Assembly (NCBI GenBank): GCA_037389465.1
Contig: JAZARR010000171.1
Location: forward strand, 3,472,001 to 3,536,000
From: Baylisascaris procyonis
Lineage: Eukaryota > Nematoda > Chromadorea > Rhabditida > Ascarididae
DNA: 64,000 nt
Reading direction: 5' to 3'
Shown: one piece after another, positions 13,701 to 27,056 of the stretch
Layout of the letters: every line of letters starts with the position of its first letter
Position numbering within the stretch: the stretch's first letter is position 1
Notes under the pieces: generated by a model
What the model saw: the letters and a program-made list of their open reading frames with translations, nothing else
Told to the model about the DNA's origin: nothing
The model's database searches: none
Position numbers and translations under genes: made by a program

Positions 13701-16700
13701 AAAAAATCACTATGAAGCACTCTTAATATTTCATAGAACATCGCTTTTACAACATTTTTCACCTTTAAGCATCGAAAATAACGCTAGTTATACTCCGTTG
13801 CTCATATCAATATCAAAGAAATAATACAACTTTCCGATACATTCGATAGTGGCAAAAAAGCGAAAATAGCTCGGCTAGCCAGTCTAATCTACCACCAAGG
13901 AAGCAAGAAATAACGACCAAGAGATTACGAAGAAATGTCAGCAAGATCACTCATGTGCTTCCTTCCCCATCTACCTTGCGACGTTTCAATTGCCTCAACG
14001 ACAAAGAGTAAAAGAAAATGCACCATTACTTCGCAAAGATGCTGCGATCGAGTCTAAGGTGTGAAGGTGCTCCAGCAGGGCAGTAGAAACTCGTTTATTA
14101 CGAGTTACAGAGACATATGACGATAAGTAGCGAAACAACACAATGATTACAAACAAGACTGCAGCCTATTTATATCTTCGCCTACCGCCCCGAAGGCATG
14201 GGGAAGTCATAATCCACACGGAGGAGATACCACATGAAGATCAAACAAGTGTGAGCATACAACCTCTTACACAAATGAAGATCACCATGAACACTGCGAT
14301 CACAAAAACCATTTGATCACAGCAGATCACACGTTAACACATGCTAATGCAAACTCTAGCAGTTTCAGATCGAATACTTTATCACCCGTTTGTCTACAAT
14401 CCATCAGACCGATCACCCCTGACTAATGCCAAGAAAAATCCATCCACAACGCCGCATCACTATCCCTCTCCTCTCTCGATAAGCGCACCATTCCTAATGG
14501 TATGCCTATAGGTATCCTTTTTTTGCATGCATCCACCACCTTGAGCTCGACAGAATGTCATGAAGGAAGTATTTTTCCAGCATTCTACGTCAAAATCGAC
14601 TCACGGCGTCCTGTCATCAAAACAGTTCCAGCTAAACGCCTTCAGCCATAAATAATAAGAGAAATGATTCAACTGGGCCAAACTCTATCGGCAAAGTCCC
14701 ACACAATAATTCAAAAAACCGAAATCAAATGAGGCAAACATACCAATTGTACCAATCGTTCCAACACCATGTCCTTTGCTCAATTTTACATTTTCAATAA
14801 CCATCGACGATGAATTCGTCCCAACCCGTACAACTGCTTGTGGGAATATACTCCTGAAATTTTATTCTTTCAAGTAAGTGGTCAACTGCTCTCCTGAGTT
14901 GTCCTCTTCACTGATAACTGTCTACTAATCCTCGCTCATTTCTCAACTACAATGATTTCCCAACATAAGTAATGTTGCAGCCTCGAACGAAAGAAGCAAA
15001 GGAATTTCTATCGCTCCGCCATACAATATACACTCGGCTTTCGCAGAACATAAAAACTTGCGAGTTCTAGCGAGCAATTGTCCAGCTGAGGCACTCAAAA
15101 ACATAACTATTCCTAATTCTTTCAGCAAAGGGGGAGGGAAGGAAAATTCCACGAGATACCACGTTCCTGTTCCTTTACGCAACCCCATTTCAAAGCTGAA
15201 GCCCTGCGCCGGTATCTCACAGGTAGAAAAAACCACCGACCCATGCCAGACACCAAACCAACAAAGGGCCAAGATATTATATTTAGCGAATTGTGCAAAC
15301 CCTCATGATATCTGCCACCTCCTCTCGACTTCAATTAAAACGACAAACACAACTCACTTGAGGATGTTAGTGAACATTTGCACCGATCCAGACAACGCAT
15401 TATAGTGATTTCTGAGATCATCCACATAGCAAGCGTACAATTCCCCTCTTGGTGTTATATTGCCCATCTCGAATAGGCAATTCAATCGCAACCATTTCGC
15501 TGTTAATTGCTCCACCTAAAACATTCGACGACAATTATAAGAAACAGATGGAATAAAAACTTTTAAATCGCCACTTAGAGCAATTTCAATGGCGAATTGT
15601 GAAAAATGTTCAAAGACAATTTGTGTACAGGTAATGCAGTTATTACAAGTGAATAAGGGATGGATATCTCGCCAAATAATTGCAATATAATCCACGATTG
15701 CATTGGGTAGTGGAACGAACAAAACGGTCCTTATGAGAACGAAGAAAAATATGCGATGTTCTATCCTTAAAGCGAGTTGTAGAGATTCATAGATCCATTC
15801 TCTCCTTTTAGAAAATCTGCGATTACCGATTAAGATTACTGATTATTTTCTGTTATAAATGGGAATGACAAGAAAATATCCTGCCTATTTGTTCTGTTGG
15901 ATGTTCAGTTACAGTGAGCTATGCCGAAACACTGTATCCAAACAAGCATAATGACCTACGTTAATGCAGAAAATTTCAAACCTTCGATTCGCCAACTGCT
16001 GTTGTATTTGTATTGTTCTGCTGTGTAGCAGTAGTAGATGCACTTCGAATTGCAGGTGAGTGGACTAGTGTTCGTGATGATGTCTGATAGGTTCCGGGTG
16101 GAGCTGGTGCTGCAAACGCACCGGGACGAGGAGTCTGAAATAAAAACCTGATGAAACCTGCAATAAAAAATGATGAATTAAACAAGCTGAATCATTCTTT
16201 CTAGACGCAAATGGAACGTGAACCAACGATCACAACAAAAACATCCCTCGATGCTTTACCTCACAACTATAGAGGGCGCTGTTGAAGTCAACCCCTAAAC
16301 TCACCCATTTCTAATGAACGAAAGCTTACATTCAAGAAATGAACACGACGATAAGATTGCCTGAAAATAGTTCCTCAATTCTACTTCGACGACCGACTTT
16401 TTTGGTACCTTGTTTGACGAATGGGCTTCGGTCACTTTAATTGCCTTTCTCACTTTAATTAAAAGCACATTTCAAACCAACTATTCATCGAAATCATCCA
16501 TTTCTCCTCATTAGCTACTCAGAGATCAAACAGCGAATTGGGAAGACTCCGTCAAGGATCAGTTAGCACAGAATAGGACTCCTGCAATGAGCAGAAAATC
16601 AAAATCCCTTCTTGTTGGTGACCTAGAGAAATTTTGTAACTCCTAAATTCCATTAATTTAAACTACTCAAATATACTAAATATATGAGTTAAAATAACTG

Positions 16701-19700
16701 CAAATGAATGTAACATACATGCGCTGTATAAGAAGTAGGAGGAAGATTTTGAGGTGGTGGTGGTGCAAGTTGTGGTGGTCCATGAAACTCAACTACTTTC
16801 ATACCAACCAATCCCGAAGGTCCAAACGATACAGCCTCGACTGTAGCCAAATCCACTAAAGTATCTATTGCACGTGGGTAGAGTGACACCTGCTGACATG
16901 CCGATGCACCAAGCTCCGAGATCTGAAATTAAATCACGCCTAGTAATATTAAGTATCCGACTGATGAAAGGAGGAAAAAGTAGGATGGGGGGGGGGGGGG
17001 GGAGAAAGTTGGTTGAGGACGGGTTGTGGATCGAATACAATACTAATAGATCAGCAAAACAACTTCCTCTAGCAAAGCTGTCATCCCATAATTATCCCCC
17101 CCCCCCAAATCTTCCTGCAGCAGTATTTACTGACGTCAAAATTTGATCAACCCCATTCTAAACATGAGCCAAAAAGCGCAAAAATAAAAACAATACATCA
17201 ACCAATGGCAAAGGAAGATTAAAAAATTATAGTAGGCGATTCACAATCCCGCGTGTTCAGGAAAACTTCAACGCAAAGGTGGGCAAATTGAGATGTACGG
17301 AAGGTCACATGAAAATTAATAAAAGCATTACAACTAAAACAACTCTGTTCATGTCATTTGAAATTGGAGCAATTCCATGAGAAGTGGAGAGAAACAAGAG
17401 TAGTTTCAGCACTCCAATATATCACTAAGCAACCCCAAACGATATAAAATTCGACTAAACGATAAGATCCCGTGAAGCTATAACTTTGCGGAAAATGCTC
17501 TGCCTCCTTAAGTATGCCTGAAAATCAGCCATATCTTATAAGCAAAGAAATATTTATCACTGATAAGCCTATTTCACTCTTTTTTGGAGGTACAATAAAA
17601 CAAAGACCAAGCTATGTGCAGATTCGAACTCACCATCAACAGACTACCGTTGGGATACTCTTCCAGTTAAGCTACTAAATGTTAAAACAAAATTTCAAGA
17701 AAACATCATTAAATGAACCTGATAAAGCGCTTCCAACGTATAAACGCACATCATAATATCCTTAACAGTGATAACATCGAATATTTTACTCAAAATACGA
17801 TTGTCGAGAAATTCACATAGAAGAGATTCATTGTGTTCATTATTGCACAGGCCCGCAAGGATTTCTAACGCCCGAATAACCTGAAATTAACAAATTTATA
17901 TCTTGCTTCAACCAATAGTCATGATCACCCTAAATGTCCGTTATGAAGAACAGACAGACTGGATAAAAGATATGTTCACTTAATCCCGGATAATTCTGGC
18001 TATGTGACAAGGGCAAATGACGAGACCCATTGATCTACAACTCTTTCCCTTTACTCACTGATGTGAAGGTTCGCCATATTTCTTCATCAGCTCATTATCA
18101 CCCACATTAGGAAACGAGCATGCTCTGCTCCATTTTTGATTCTTCTCGCGATTTATGAATATTATCCTATAAAAACATCGTCGAATAAAATAACTCAACA
18201 GCTCCATTTAGTAATTAATTAACTTACTAAACGAAAATGTTTCGTTAAAGAGATACAAAAACAGAACCCAGATGGATTTCATCTCGTTGAACCAAATGAA
18301 TAACAGGAAACAACAAGATATACCTGCAACTTATCGCTCGAGTTAAGGCAACATGAAACCGTCTTGAGTAGCAGATGATTGGTCACAGACGATTCCTCAC
18401 ACATCAGGTCGACCTGCAGAATTACATCAACGATAAAGGCAACGCTAAAACGCAGTGAAATCCAGTAAATAACTCTACATAGAAATGCTGTTATTTTTAT
18501 AACTCAGCGATAAACGACAAATCATACAACAACAATAAAATCTGCAAAATCCATGGCGGCTCATCGCAGATCAGTGACGTTAATGTCACCACATTTTCCA
18601 ACATCAATTCATGCAGCATCACCTCAGCTCTGTCCCTTAAGGATCACCGCTACCCTCACCCCCACCCCTTCCTCCTCAGATCCTCCTATTCCTTATCGCC
18701 GACCCCCATTCCCAATTTCCCTCATCCCACCACTTAAATGACTCCTGCAAACGTCCATAAAAGCATCGTGATTTGAAAGCATATGTATTTTGCAAACTAT
18801 ATCACGCTCACTCCCTCCTTCCCCATCCATCCAATCGTAGTCATCACGTTAGCAACCCTGCTTCAGTGATCACCTGCTATAAATATGTTGAAGTTGATGT
18901 TTCGATGCCGTCAGCATCTCGATAAACAATACAGTTAACAACAGCATTGAAATAAAAGCAATATATTCCGCATCGTACAACTTAGTTGCTGATAAGGCCT
19001 ATACCTCCCATACTCCCTACTAGCTAACGAAGAAATATTTGAAAAATGAGACCTCGCTTGCGATATTGCTCAATGCGTCCAATGCAGCAGTCCTTAGTGC
19101 ACTCCATTTGCAGTTACTGCATACAAATAAGAACCTTAAATATAAAAATTATATTGAACAGAAAAGCTTCATATATTTTAACGAAAATTTCCTGCAATCT
19201 TCACCACCTAGGTTTTAAAACGTAGATATAACAAATGATATAACGAATAAAACAATTTTCCAAAAACATAGAATATTTGTTCGTCGCGGTTACTCTTCCG
19301 TAAATGAGCCTAATCGACGAATAACATCATCTGCACCCTCTTCGAAATGCGAACAAGCGCTTTTGTTGACTTCAATATCGCCGACATTGTTTTCAAAGTT
19401 GAAATTATATCAAACGCAAAGAATTTGCAACATTTACTTCAAAAGTGGCCAGCTAGCTGCCATTATAGGTTTGTTGATAACTTCGAATGAGAGATTCCTC
19501 ATAATAGAGAGAATCTGCTGTACACGCCAAGACACCGGATCGCGTGGCCGAAATTCAGCTTCCAAACCCGTGAACAATTCCAGATCTTCTTTTGGCACCT
19601 GAAGATAAATGCATTAAAGTGACCATTTGAATATACTTCTCAGTGAAATTGCTCAGTCGCAGATGGGATATGAGCATGCATCTTTTAAGGACAGTGCACG

Positions 19701-22700
19701 TAATTCTCTCCTGCACGTTCAACCTCTTTACTTTCTTCTCGCTGTCTGCATACAGAATGAAAGGCTCACACCCAAAAGCAAACAGCTTGGTTGCCACCCG
19801 CATCAATGGCAGCAGACGGGAGATGAGCAGCAGGGGAGAGCAACAACACCCAATTCCTCATTCATCCGCCTTCCTTCCCCTATGCACCACTTAGGAAACT
19901 AGACTCTGAACCTAGACAGACTGGAAGGCAATAAGAATCAAAAGATAAAAAGAAAATAAAACCTATCAAGAAACGGAAAAGCGATGTAATTTGAGAGAAG
20001 AACAAGTTCTCGGCTCACATTTCTTGCATCCACATGGGAAAAGAAAGTCACTTTAAATCAGCCCTCTAATACTTACATACTCATTCAAAGCTCTGAAAAA
20101 AAAAAAAAAACTGCAAATGTTAGTAACGAAACAGTTAAGCGAGGACAAACCTCAGAGCGACTAACATTTGGAAGAAGCGCGAGAATTTCCTCATCTTCGA
20201 TTCCTGCCCCTCGCCAGAAAGCGATGAAATCACGTCCTGACGCTTTACTCCAACTCTCGTACAAATCGTACAAAGAATTGTCGCCTGTAAATATTTATTA
20301 TAAAACACTGCCAAGAATCTTTTTTATTGAGGATTTCGTGCAAATGTTCTATTCGTTTAATGGAATATTGCCCGTTGGCTCTCAGGATGTCACTTAAAGC
20401 TCTCGGTTCCTCTTCCTCCAATTCACGAACGGTTTTGTGCCGCATTCCCAAACCTCAAATTTCTGCGCGCTTTTTTTTTTGATGCTTTTATTGAATATTT
20501 TTCTGAAGTTTTCTTCATTCTAATTCATCACGGTCGACCTAAATTTGTTTGCTAACCTTTTCAGCAGGAAAATCTGCTGATTTTTAAGCAGTGACCCTCC
20601 AATTCATTTAAACGCCTGCACATGTGAATCCACCGAAGTTCACCTCCCACATTTGAAACGCCATAAAAAATTCCAACAAGATAAAAACTCGGAAAACTTT
20701 GTAAACAGACCATCAGCAAAAACAGCGACATGTGCGACAAGAAGAGTGATTAACTGCGGTGCTGCTGATAGGCGTAGCACTCGTGGTCCTGGATGAGAGA
20801 GCAAAGTGCACACGTTCACCGCAAAGTCCACCTTTAATAAGAACATTAATAAAAGAAAAAAAGAGCAATATGAAAAGCATTCAGTTCGAATGCACAGTAC
20901 ACTTCGGCAAATCGGAACAAATATGCTTATAATGCCTTCCTCATCACTTTATTACGCAAAACTGTCCTCTCATCAACATCAGTAAAAACTTTGCAAAGCG
21001 TTGCAATTCAATACCGACAGGAGAAGCAACGCGAGGGGGTCTTCTTACATATCTATAGAGAAACTAGATATTTGTTGCGTTAAAAAACAACTACAGCAAC
21101 ATGATGCTTTTATTCCATTCTGAAATATTATGGGCGAATCTTTGATGCCTTCGCCATTGCAACACATTAAAATAAAACTGCTAAAGTTGGCTGCTTGAAT
21201 CATTTCCGACTTTTCGACATTACTACGATTGCCCAACCTTTTGAACAGTTACACAGACGTAACAGTTGAGGTGGGGAAGAGGGAGAGGAGAAGACAACGG
21301 CTAGAGGCAAGAACCTCGACATCAATCAAAGCTGTGGACAGGTGATTACATAAGACGGTGAAGAAAAAAGGAAATAAATAGTCAGCGATGAAGTTATTCG
21401 TTTACGAATAAAAAAGTAGTAGTTGCATGAAAACAAGTTAAACAAGCATAAGGAGCCACCAACCTTAGAACCAGCGACGTTACGATTACCCAGGTATCAC
21501 CTAAGTTATCAATTACGTGACACTTTAACAAACTTGTCATACGCCATAGATGATAAGTTCAAAAATTGCTCGTGCTATTGCACGATACCCCTCTCAAAAA
21601 AGAATTGCCTGCCATGGCAAACGGAAAAGACACTGCTTTCTCAATAACCGCATATATGGCGAATGCACTCAATAGATTAATGTTAAATGTGAAATATAAT
21701 ACAAGACAAACCTCATTCGGAAGCCCGCATAGAAGACTCTTAACGAGTCGCTCATATTCCGCCTCAGTCTTCTTTTCTGGTCGCACACGAAAGAAATCTG
21801 CAATTTATTCATCATCACAACAAAAAATTGTCACCGTTCATCCTACGATTAAGTAACGCGTGCAATTTCATCCCCTCACAAACCTTTTTCCTCATTTCTA
21901 CAAAACTTTTTTACAGAATTCTGCCATCACTCAATTTAAAAAAGAATTAAAAGTTCCTTATTTGTCGAAGCAAGACATCCCAGACCTTTTCCTCTCGAGT
22001 CACTATAACCAACAGCACATCCTCTTCTAATCCAGAAAATCCGAAGAGGCTGGTGCTTATGTGTAGCCATTAATGACTCCACTTTTATGTACGATAGCTT
22101 ATGCTAAGAATATAAGTATATATTTACACAGAGGATGAAAGCGAGAGAAAAATTCACATACTTCGATGCAAGGGAACTAAATTGAACTCAGCAGTGCACT
22201 AAACAAAGCAATTTACGTAATCTCCTCTTAACTTTTCTTAGACAAGAAAACCTCCCACAGACATCCATGAAATCTTTTGGTAAAAAGTTTTGAAGTATGA
22301 GAAACGTAACGCGAGAGATGCCTATCTTATCGATGCATGTGCACCTGCCTCTAGTGCAAGTAAATAATCAAACGGAAATTGTTTTCCACAGGATTACTAC
22401 GCCGCATGAGAATAATATGAGGGTTAAATTCGTAACTAAGCCAGTAAGTTATATAAGCGACCAGAAATGTCTTTCTTATAGACTGCCTTTTGATCAGGTC
22501 CCGATAACAACCACATACATACCACATTGACGATCATCAGCGGCTTAGCGCACTTTAGAAATTCCAATACTACAGTCATCGGTAGGTGAGGAATACCATT
22601 ACCTTTAATATCACTTCTCCCCTTCCACATTGCCTACATAATTTGTGAATTGTGCGGAAGTCACTGTAATCTTTCGCAAAAACCATAAATCATTCCAATT

Positions 22701-25700
22701 CCATAAAATATAAAATAACACACCATTCGTTTGTCGACTGGCTACACTGACAGGACAGTCTGCCGTGGCCAATGACGAAAAACCTTTGCCTCGTCCCCGT
22801 GATCCGAGCAAATCTGCATCGCTATCGTCCACGTCCCCCACCAACTCGCTTTGCTCATATTTGGACAAATAGCTGCAAAGAAAATTTCAGCAGATGACAG
22901 AGATTTTAGTTTATATATTATCAGAATGTCAATTCAATGAAAGCAATTCACGACTGGCAATCAAAAGAAGCTTGGAGTCCAAACAGAAGGCAATGGAAAG
23001 GGGACGACAAACGCAAAGGAAACAAAACAATGCGGTCCTCAAAGTGGCTATACGAGAAGTTATCGAAGAACTGGTTAGTGCTTGATGGAATATTGGCCCT
23101 TAGTATTCGAGAATAATATTATCTCCCTAGCAAAGATATGTTCATGTCGAACAAAAAAGCGAAAAACATTCATACCGCATGTAGAGGACTTTGACAGCAT
23201 GTTCGGCGACAGCAACTCCCTCCGAAACACCGATCGCCTGTGCCACATCACCCCACTTCTCGCTTTGTGATACCTGCAACATTTCATTATATCAGCTCAT
23301 TAAATATAAACAGCTAGAGAACTCAAGCTTTATAAAATAAGGATGCTTCTTGAATAGAACCTTCAAATTTCACAGGTAGAAGCTCTATCAAAACTCATAA
23401 AACATAGAAATTCGCCTATATGATTACAACAATACTTAACGAAAATCGTAAATATATGCCGAATGAAAAGAGTACCCTAATTTGCACTTTCAGAGTCTTA
23501 GTTACCACATCGACCTGTTGCATCACTACTAAAAACAAAGCAATCCCCTTTCTGCATTTCGTCAATATTCAACCGCTTAAGTTAACTGTTGGAATCCCTC
23601 TTCTTAATAATGCAAACTTGCAATGTGTCCTATGATTACCTTCAAATGCCAACAATAAATTATACGACAAAAAGTGGATGTGTTACAGCAATCGAGTATT
23701 GCATTAGAGAGCGGCAACTAGAGATGCTCTTTAATTGCATTATCTTCGGTGAAACGCTTCAAATATTAGCGCTGAATGAATCTATTCAGCTTCTCACAAA
23801 AATTCATTATGAGATACAGCACTGCTGCATCAATGTACACTCATATCCGCAAAATATCCTCCACTTCTCTAGAAGCCTTACAAAGAAAAACGTCCGTAAT
23901 AAAATTCACAACGAGTCAAGGGAAGGAAAGATTTCCAATGGACAGAACAATCAGATAGAGTGTTTCTCGAACAAATTCAAAATACTCTCCACGATTAATA
24001 AGAGTGTTTCTCGAACAAATTCAAAATACTCTCCACGATTAATACTCTGAAGAAAGAAATTCCTAAACAAAAGGAGGCTGGAGGGGAATAAATGTGGAGA
24101 AGGGGAAGGACGAGATGCTGATAGTATTGAACGCCCCTCTCCCCCTTAGTAAAAGTTTCAAAAGTGAGGATCTAGTAGGAAAGTTGTCGAAGATTTCAAC
24201 TATCCTACAACTCTAAAAAATGGATTAAAAATAAAGGGATCCTCCACCAATGTTTGTGAATCCCTTCCCCTCCCCCCCTTGTTGCAAACATCATATTCAA
24301 CTAGCACCAAAGGAAGTGTTGCAGAAGAACACCAATTGCATATGCCTTCAACGAAACTATGCAGCATTGTAATACACGTTTCAGATGCACGAATGTAAGT
24401 AATCAGGATGCGAGACGCGCAACATTGGCGGCGTGCGTGAGGCGTGCGTCGTGGGAACAGCCGGAGCCACAAGCGGGCATTGGCGGGTCGGTATCAGAGA
24501 ATAAAGATGACGTCAACTAGGGGAAACTCCTCTCCTGTTTGGCTGCTGCTTCGTCAGTGCAGCCACCGTGGAGACATCGCCGCCGCCCCTCGACAGGCGC
24601 TTCGATTCGCATGTGCGTCAACGCTGATTTTCTTTATCGCCCGTTATCAAAGAATCTCACCAACTACAGTTATGACCACAAAACGTGATTCGAGTAATGG
24701 AACTTATATAATTTCCTTAACAAGCAAGTACTTTAACCGTTCCGCTGTCTAACTATGTAAATTTAGAAACTCCAGCCGATCAACTATGAACAACAGTCAA
24801 TGAATCCCCAATAAACCAGCAACGACAGAGAAAAAGAAGTCAGTAATACACCTGCTAATAGATAAATACGATATCCGGCAGCAAAAAATAGCCTCTAAGG
24901 CCAATCGGGCCGGCCAGTTGACTCTATTCAAAAGGGAAATGAACAGTTTGATAACGTTTGCACTATGAAATAACCGATCCATAATAAAGCACATTCAAAT
25001 AAAGGGTTTATACCGGGAATCTTTTTTCTCTTCCCACCGATTACCAATCAGCATCTGCTCTGGATGCATCATACGAAAGCATGGTCGCTTTGATCCCCGT
25101 CTTGCAAATCAAAGTGAACCAAACTGCGACCATCAAAGTTTCAAAGAAAAACAATTTTTCAGTACTTAGAAACAAACACAATCTAAAGTATCTAGCTGGC
25201 CTAAAAATCTTCCAAAGTGCGTATAACCGATATCCCCCGTTTCTCTGCTGATTTTCCACTACGTAAGAACCATGACAACGATCGAACCCTATGCAGCAAC
25301 GCGGCTAGCATGATATAACTCCTACCACCATAAGCGACTCCACCTCAAGTAAAATTCCTGCTGCATCCATAACAGGAATGAGCCCGATTGAGCCTCCTTC
25401 TCCGCTTTTCCTCATGCGCTCCCAAAACAATCATGCACTGCTTCACCAATGAACAACATTCAGGAACATTTTACTGAAATAAGGGATTCTTCGTGTAGTA
25501 ACAATGCTCAGGAGAATTTCAGCGGGGGTCGGGAGGTGGATGGTGCGCGCGGGAGGGGGACACTTCCCTTCCAATTTAATACGATAAAGGCGAAAGCTTG
25601 AACACTTCGCAATCTCTCGAACCGTCACATCTGTACCAAAAAAAATGAGATGAAACACTAAAAGCGAGTAAGGAACACACCTTTCCGTCCCCCCATCCTC

Positions 25701-27056
25701 CCCTCCCAAATGGCACCTCCACTGTGACCACCTCACGATAAAAAGATTATGCAATGATGCACGTATTAGTGAACAAAGAACGAAAACAACAGACAATCAA
25801 AAATGGCTGAGGAAAATGACTAGGAGGAAAGTTATGATGCAAAGCCAGCTCGACGTTAACTGAGACTACATAATCAAACACTTATGAACTCACGCATTCA
25901 CCGTCCCCCTCTCTTCTGGATAAGGCAGCTCGCACAAACCTCCCTTAAATATATTCGGCCTCTCTGAGACGTTTTCTTACAAAGATTCTTCAATTCTTTC
26001 TCAAAGTCAACCTCGTCATCTAGAAATGAAAGTTCGCGTACCTTCTCCCTTTGGGCTTTAGTTCTTATCCAATGACCCGAAATGACACGTAAAAAGTGGA
26101 TGGAATTCGATGGTCCATAGAGCCACATATATCAACAACAGTTATAATAGCCTCACCTTCTGCCAACCACCAAACGAGACGACCGTACAGTAGAGGCGAG
26201 ACAGGTTCAGTTCAACACCTTGAATGTAGGGCGACTTCAACGGGCAATTCCTGCAACATTCCAAACTGTTGTTGGCACCTCTCAAAGCCTCAAATCAGCT
26301 TTTCCTCATGCTCAAAAATGCCCATCATATATTCATTCCTCATTATAACCATATTTTATGGTACCTCAAGGAATAAAACAAAATTATGGGCATAGATCAC
26401 CCTTCACCTTTTATCAAAAAGAAGACTGGGATACCTACTCACTTACCATTCTTCCCATTCCCCCACCAAAAAAAGACTGCGATGCCTACCTACCCACTTC
26501 CCCCTCCCATGATAATGCAATTACTGTAAGCAGTATACATCACTCTACAAATATCATAGATGTAAATCCTACGCGGCGGAATTACAGAACTCAGCCATTA
26601 CACTATGACATTCTTTTCTACAAAAAATCGACTCGACATGATGTGACATGACGAGAAATGACTCAATGAGAACGCAAGGGGGAAACTGGAGCGATCAGAT
26701 AGAAAGATGAGGGTAAGCCAGCTGCTAAATGATCTCACCTATTGAAGTAGAAAGATAAACCTATGCACTAATGACCTCAAATATAATCGCGAACAAATAG
26801 GCCAGTAAGGTGATAATGAGAGAAAGGGATGCAAGAGAAAAATTGCCCTGAAGCATCGACTCTGTGAAAAATTGAAAATTTTTCTTACTTCATCAATTCG
26901 AAAAAAAACGAATTTAAAAAAGCAATCATACCATTTCCTTCGATAATAAGAGCGCAGATTTTGATAGAATTGTGTGCAGCGTTGTAACTTCTCCGGTGAG
27001 TCCATAAACGAGTCGACATACTCGTCTATCGGTGAACGCCGCTTACGTCGTTCCAT
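6439..27056 (-). CDS. ARID2: AT-rich interaction domain protein 2 (ARID2/BAF200-type PBAF subunit), complete
   Basis: DNA-binding subunit of the PBAF class of SWI/SNF chromatin remodellers, nuclear. Exons: 27056-26932, 26250-26157, 23273-23176, 22872-22724, 21797-21712, 20831-20711, 20284-20151, 19598-19438, 19116-19053, 18413-18324, 17880-17719, 16922-16719, 16134-15982, 15515-15358, 14853-14744, 13690-13542, 13122-12967, 12068-11871, 10541-10255, 9644-9454, 9062-8929, 7772-7681, 6553-6439. They sum to 3231 nt with every phase agreeing (1076 residues, TGA stop). Domain order equals human ARID2: ARID (about 19-113), armadillo-like region (about 170-500), RFX winged helix (about 548-637), Ser/Thr/Pro-rich linker, two C-x4-C-x12-H-x4-H fingers (893-948), and a C-terminal block ending [17 protein letters not shown]. 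Human ARID2 is about 1835 residues, so the low-complexity middle is much shorter here. A possible acceptor (TTTATAG) lies 7 nt before the ATG. The least certain junction is exon 16 to 17, in low-complexity sequence. Confidence 0.93.
8929..10541 (-). CDS. ARID2: ARID2 exons 19-21: serine-rich linker and two C2H2-like zinc fingers
   Basis: Exon 19 carries a Ser-rich stretch and a basic nuclear-localisation-like cluster (VVKRRRTS, about residue 857). It ends inside finger 1 ([10 protein letters not shown]). Exon 20 completes finger 1 and encodes finger 2 ([20 protein letters not shown]). Both fingers have the spacing C-x4-C-x12-H-x4-H: C893/C898/H911/H916 and C925/C930/H943/H948. This paired W-containing type is typical of the ARID2 C-terminus. 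A second basic patch (AKRRRE) follows. Exon 21 gives [20 protein letters not shown]. Confidence 0.9.
14744..15515 (-). CDS. ARID2: ARID2 exons 14-15: RFX-type winged-helix DNA-binding domain
   Basis: Exon 14 begins [13 protein letters not shown] and contains [16 protein letters not shown]; exon 15 gives [16 protein letters not shown]. This matches the RFX domain of ARID2 proteins (human segment CQWLNAHFE..., then RTVFPNHTVKRV). The two exons join in phase 2 and complete a lysine codon. Exon 13 just upstream (16134-15982) is a Pro/Ala/Thr-rich linker. The domain is present and looks full length (about residues 548-637). Confidence 0.88.
16719..21797 (-). CDS. ARID2: ARID2 exons 5-12: armadillo-like helical region
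   Basis: Exons 5-12 encode roughly residues 156-496. Recognisable human-like blocks are [81 protein letters not shown] and [10 protein letters not shown]. Family knowledge says this part forms an armadillo-like helical scaffold for contacts with other PBAF subunits. Exon 12 ends in a proline-rich stretch ([15 protein letters not shown]). Most introns here are phase 0. Exon 6 uses an AAAG acceptor, a weaker form than the usual TTTCAG. Confidence 0.9.
16987..17106. repeat. G16 and C11 homopolymer runs in ARID2 intron 11
   Basis: A run of 16 G (16987-17002) and a run of 11 C (17096-17106) lie 93 nt apart on the same strand. They could pair in RNA or single-stranded DNA. Confidence 0.9.
17611..17681 (-). 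repeat. Degenerate tRNA-like element, probably tRNA-derived SINE
   Basis: On the minus strand, a box A (TAGCTTAACTGG, 17674-17663) and a box B-like sequence (AGTTCGAATCT, 17630-17620) span 55 nt, the spacing of a tRNA gene. Acceptor and T stems do not pair well, so it is not a working tRNA. An A-rich tail (CCTCCAAAAAAG) follows about 25 nt on, near 17583. It sits in ARID2 intron 11. Confidence 0.6.
22724..27056 (-). CDS. ARID2: ARID2 exons 1-4: ARID DNA-binding domain
   Basis: These four exons encode the ARID fold. Exon 1 gives the first helix ([13 protein letters not shown]). Exon 2 gives [20 protein letters not shown] and then VVSFGGWQK. Exon 3 starts [16 protein letters not shown] and ends AVKVLYMR. 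Exon 4 opens [10 protein letters not shown], the last helix, followed by an acidic stretch (DVDDSDAD). The conserved pattern L..LY..V...GGW..V....W..I..........Y...L..YE is intact. Intron 2 (26156-23274) is the longest in the gene at about 2.9 kb and holds a perfect 44-bp tandem duplication. Phases run 2, 0, 2, 1 across the exon ends. Confidence 0.93.
23957..24044. repeat. Perfect 44-bp tandem duplication
   Basis: Copies 23957-24000 and 24001-24044 are identical over 44 bp and directly adjacent, within ARID2 intron 2. Identity suggests a recent event (or an assembly duplication). Confidence 0.95.

Noticed and set aside
23589..24050. 153-codon plus-strand open frame in ARID2 intron 2
   Set aside because: It lacks an ATG at its start, is AT-rich, ends in the 44-bp duplication and resembles no known protein.
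25979..26020. Possible extra ARID2 exon ([13 protein letters not shown]) with good splice signals
   Set aside because: Its phase does not fit the preceding exon, and the true ARID continuation ([12 protein letters not shown]) is found at 23273 with the correct phase.
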